A DNA stretch of 64,000 bases, taken from contig NZ_CP117866.1 of assembly GCF_028736035.1 (NCBI RefSeq), positions 6,448,001-6,512,000 of the forward strand. Reading direction: 5' to 3'. This DNA is from Streptomyces sp. T12. GTDB taxonomy: Bacteria > Actinomycetota > Actinomycetes > Streptomycetales > Streptomycetaceae. A program made the translations under genes and the position numbers. Positions 62,225 through 64,000 of the stretch are shown piece by piece (within the stretch, counting starts at the first letter, position 1; every line of letters starts with the position of its first letter). The notes beneath the pieces are model-generated. The model saw nothing but the letters and a program-made list of their open reading frames with translations, did not search any database and was not told the DNA's origin.

Positions 62225-62836
62225 ATGACATCCGTCCTCGTCTGCGACGACTCCCCGCTTGCCCGAGAGGCGCTTCGCCGCGCGGTCGCGACCGTGCCCG
62301 GCGTCGAGCGCGTGACGACGGCGGCCAACGGCGAGGAAGTCCTCCGCCGCTGGGGCGCCGACCGCTCGGACCTGATTCTGATGGACGTACGCATGCCCGG
62401 TCTGGGCGGCGTCGAGACCGTGCGGCGGCTGCTGTCCGCCGACCCCGGTGCGCGCATCATCATGCTCACCGTCGCCGAGGACCTGGACGGCGTGGCCCTC
62501 GCGGTCGCCGCCGGTGCCCGCGGCTATCTGCACAAGGACGCCTCGCGCGCGGAGTTGCGCGCCACCGTCACGCAGGCCCTCGCCGACCCCACCTGGCGGC
62601 TGGCCCCGCGTCGACTGCGGTCCGCCGAGATGGGCGCCGCGCCGACGCTCACCGCGCGTGAGATCCAGGTTCTGGAGGGCATGAGCCACGGCCGCTCCAA
62701 CGCCGAGATCGGCCGCGAGCTGTTCCTCTCCGAGGACACCGTCAAGACGCACGCCCGACGCCTGTTCAAGAAGCTCGGCGCATCGGACCGGGCGCACGCG
62801 GTGGCGCTCGGCTTCCGGTGGGGCCTGGTCCGGTAG
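62225..62836 (+). CDS. bldM: orphan response regulator BldM
   Basis: This 203-residue protein is the same length as S. coelicolor BldM. An N-terminal receiver domain (SVLVCDDSPLAREALRRAV, phospho-acceptor-position D54 in LILMDVRMPG) is followed by a LuxR/NarL HTH (LTAREIQVLEGMSHGRSNAEIGRELFLSEDTVKTHARRLFKKLG). BldM activates genes for aerial growth as a homodimer and, with WhiI, late sporulation genes. ATG 62225 has ggagg just upstream; in-frame codons before it are not part of the known protein. Transcription is from the BldN-type promoter at 62073. Confidence 0.96.
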   Translation: MTSVLVCDDSPLAREALRRAVATVPGVERVTTAANGEEVLRRWGADRSDLILMDVRMPGLGGVETVRRLLSADPGARIIMLTVAEDLDGVALAVAAGARGYLHKDASRAELRATVTQALADPTWRLAPRRLRSAEMGAAPTLTAREIQVLEGMSHGRSNAEIGRELFLSEDTVKTHARRLFKKLGASDRAHAVALGFRWGLVR

Positions 62837-62862
62837 GTGGACCTCAGCGGGGGCACGGGGAT

Positions 62863-62894
62863 CCCCGCCCGCCGCGTGGTGGGCGGGGCTGCTT
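62863..62894 (+). terminator. bldM terminator hairpin
   Basis: ccccgccc (62863-62870) and gggcgggg (62881-62888) form a perfect 8-bp stem followed by ctgctttt. Confidence 0.75.
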
Positions 62895-63050
62895 TTCACA
62901 GCGCGGGTCGGCGCGTGTACCGCAAGGTGAGCGGTGGTGGCAAAGCGGCCTGCCGGGTGCCCGCTGCTCGTTTCGGCGCGGATGCCGCATCCTTGAGGTG
63001 TGGAGTCTCTCGGGGACGAGTCGGTCGAGCGGAAGGGGAGGGCGCAGGGG

Positions 63051-63728
63051 ATGAGTGCCGGCGCACCTGCTCATAACGCTTCAGTGCACAACATCGGGCG
63101 TGATGCCGCGGACCGTACGGCCGCAGGGCACCATGGACCGATGCGCGACGACGAGGCGGCTTATGCCCAAGGGGCGATCGGTGCACTCGTCCACCGCGCC
63201 GTGGACGGGGACGAGCAGGCCACGCACGATCTGCTCGCGCACGTCCACCCCCTGGCCCTGCGCTACTGCCGCACCAGGCTGTCCCGCCTTCCGGGCGACG
63301 CCCGCCACTTCGTCGAGGACCTCGCCCAGGAGGTCTGCGTCGCGGTCCTCCTCGCGCTGCCGCGCTACAAGGACACCGGCCGCCCCTTCGAGGCGTTCGT
63401 CTTCGCCATCGCCGCGCACAAGGTGGCGGACCTGCAGCGGGCGGCGATGCGCCACCCCGGATCGACGGCCGTGCCGTCCGACGAGATGCCGGAGCGCCCG
63501 GACGACTCCCTGGGCCCGGAGGAGCGGGCGCTGCTGAGCAGCGACGCCGAGTGGGCCAAGAAGCTGCTGGCCAACCTGCCTGAGAACCAGCGGGAGCTGT
63601 TGCTGCTGAGGATCGCGGTGGGGTTGACCGCGGAAGAGACGGGCCAGATGTTGGGAATGTCACCCGGCGCAGTGCGGGTGGCCCAGCACAGGGCTCTGAG
63701 CAGGTTGCGCGCGCTGGCCGAGCAGTAG
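63051..63728 (+). CDS. shbA: ECF-type sigma factor ShbA
   Basis: The protein has 225 residues from ATG 63051; ATG 63141 ([10 protein letters not shown]) is an alternative and the frame is open back to 63000. Region 2 is [38 protein letters not shown], region 4 is [48 protein letters not shown]. Position between bldM and guaB and sequence match ShbA, which drives transcription of hrdB, the principal sigma gene, in Streptomyces. No anti-sigma gene is adjacent. The 200 bp before it hold no other gene. Confidence 0.9.
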   Translation: MSAGAPAHNASVHNIGRDAADRTAAGHHGPMRDDEAAYAQGAIGALVHRAVDGDEQATHDLLAHVHPLALRYCRTRLSRLPGDARHFVEDLAQEVCVAVLLALPRYKDTGRPFEAFVFAIAAHKVADLQRAAMRHPGSTAVPSDEMPERPDDSLGPEERALLSSDAEWAKKLLANLPENQRELLLLRIAVGLTAEETGQMLGMSPGAVRVAQHRALSRLRALAEQ

Positions 63729-63824
63729 AGCTCCCTTGAGCGCGCCCCAAATGAACAGGCTTCTCCGCGGTTCCGTACGAACATACGAAGCCTGAAGCCG
63801 CCCGGAACCGTGGAATGAGTCAGC

Positions 63825-64000
<176 letters not shown>

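Overview
The window is chromosomal DNA of a Streptomyces species. The reasons are very high G+C, many GTG starts, rare in-frame TTA leucine codons, a His-tailed GroEL next to GroES under CIRCE control, and the developmental block whiD-bldM-shbA-guaB at the right end. The gene order (rplM-rpsI-glmM, coaA, glmS, nnr, acpS, alr, tsaE-tsaB-rimI-tsaD, groES-groEL, whiD-bldM-shbA-guaB) is that of the conserved chromosome core. These genes show no sign of transfer.

Region by region. 1-7.4 kb: a surface-glycan locus, with the tail of a membrane protein, a GH26-like lipoprotein, a GT-C membrane glycosyltransferase, UDP-glucose dehydrogenase and a polyprenol-phosphate mannosyltransferase-like GT2, then an anchored protein and a GT87-type transferase. 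7.4-17 kb: ribosomal proteins L13/S9, amino-sugar synthesis (glmM, glmS), coaA, a DrrAB-like ABC exporter, a DUF389 membrane protein and a secreted RTX-like protein. 17-19 kb: small decayed or mobile-type genes: DUF397, two gene stumps, and a PD-(D/E)XK nuclease with a tail-only paralogue. 19-31 kb: an FAD monooxygenase, nnr, a beta-helix protein, acpS, an L,D-transpeptidase, alr, a hydrolase and the t6A (tsa) genes.

31-53.7 kb is the accessory part. It holds a decayed RHS toxin tip with an intact immunity-like gene; a GH3 glycosidase, LacI regulator and GH10 xylanase that share an operator-like motif; an LCP protein; two very large predicted NACHT NTPases, one membrane-embedded with a beta-propeller and one anchored with a HEAT-like C-terminus; a TetR/MFS efflux pair; a DGPF protein with an ECF42-type sigma factor; a 65-bp MITE inserted exactly at that sigma factor's stop codon; a THUMP-like methyltransferase; and two paralogous deacetylase lipoproteins. 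53.7-64 kb: groES-groEL, redox and copper enzymes, a LysR regulator, then the developmental block, in which bldM has a textbook BldN-type promoter.

The most interesting items are the two NACHT proteins, the RHS tip with its immunity gene, the MITE, a transpeptidase fold without its catalytic Cys, and four TTA-containing genes that should depend on the developmental tRNA bldA. Everything here was read by eye. Family names rest on motifs and remembered family architecture, not on searches.
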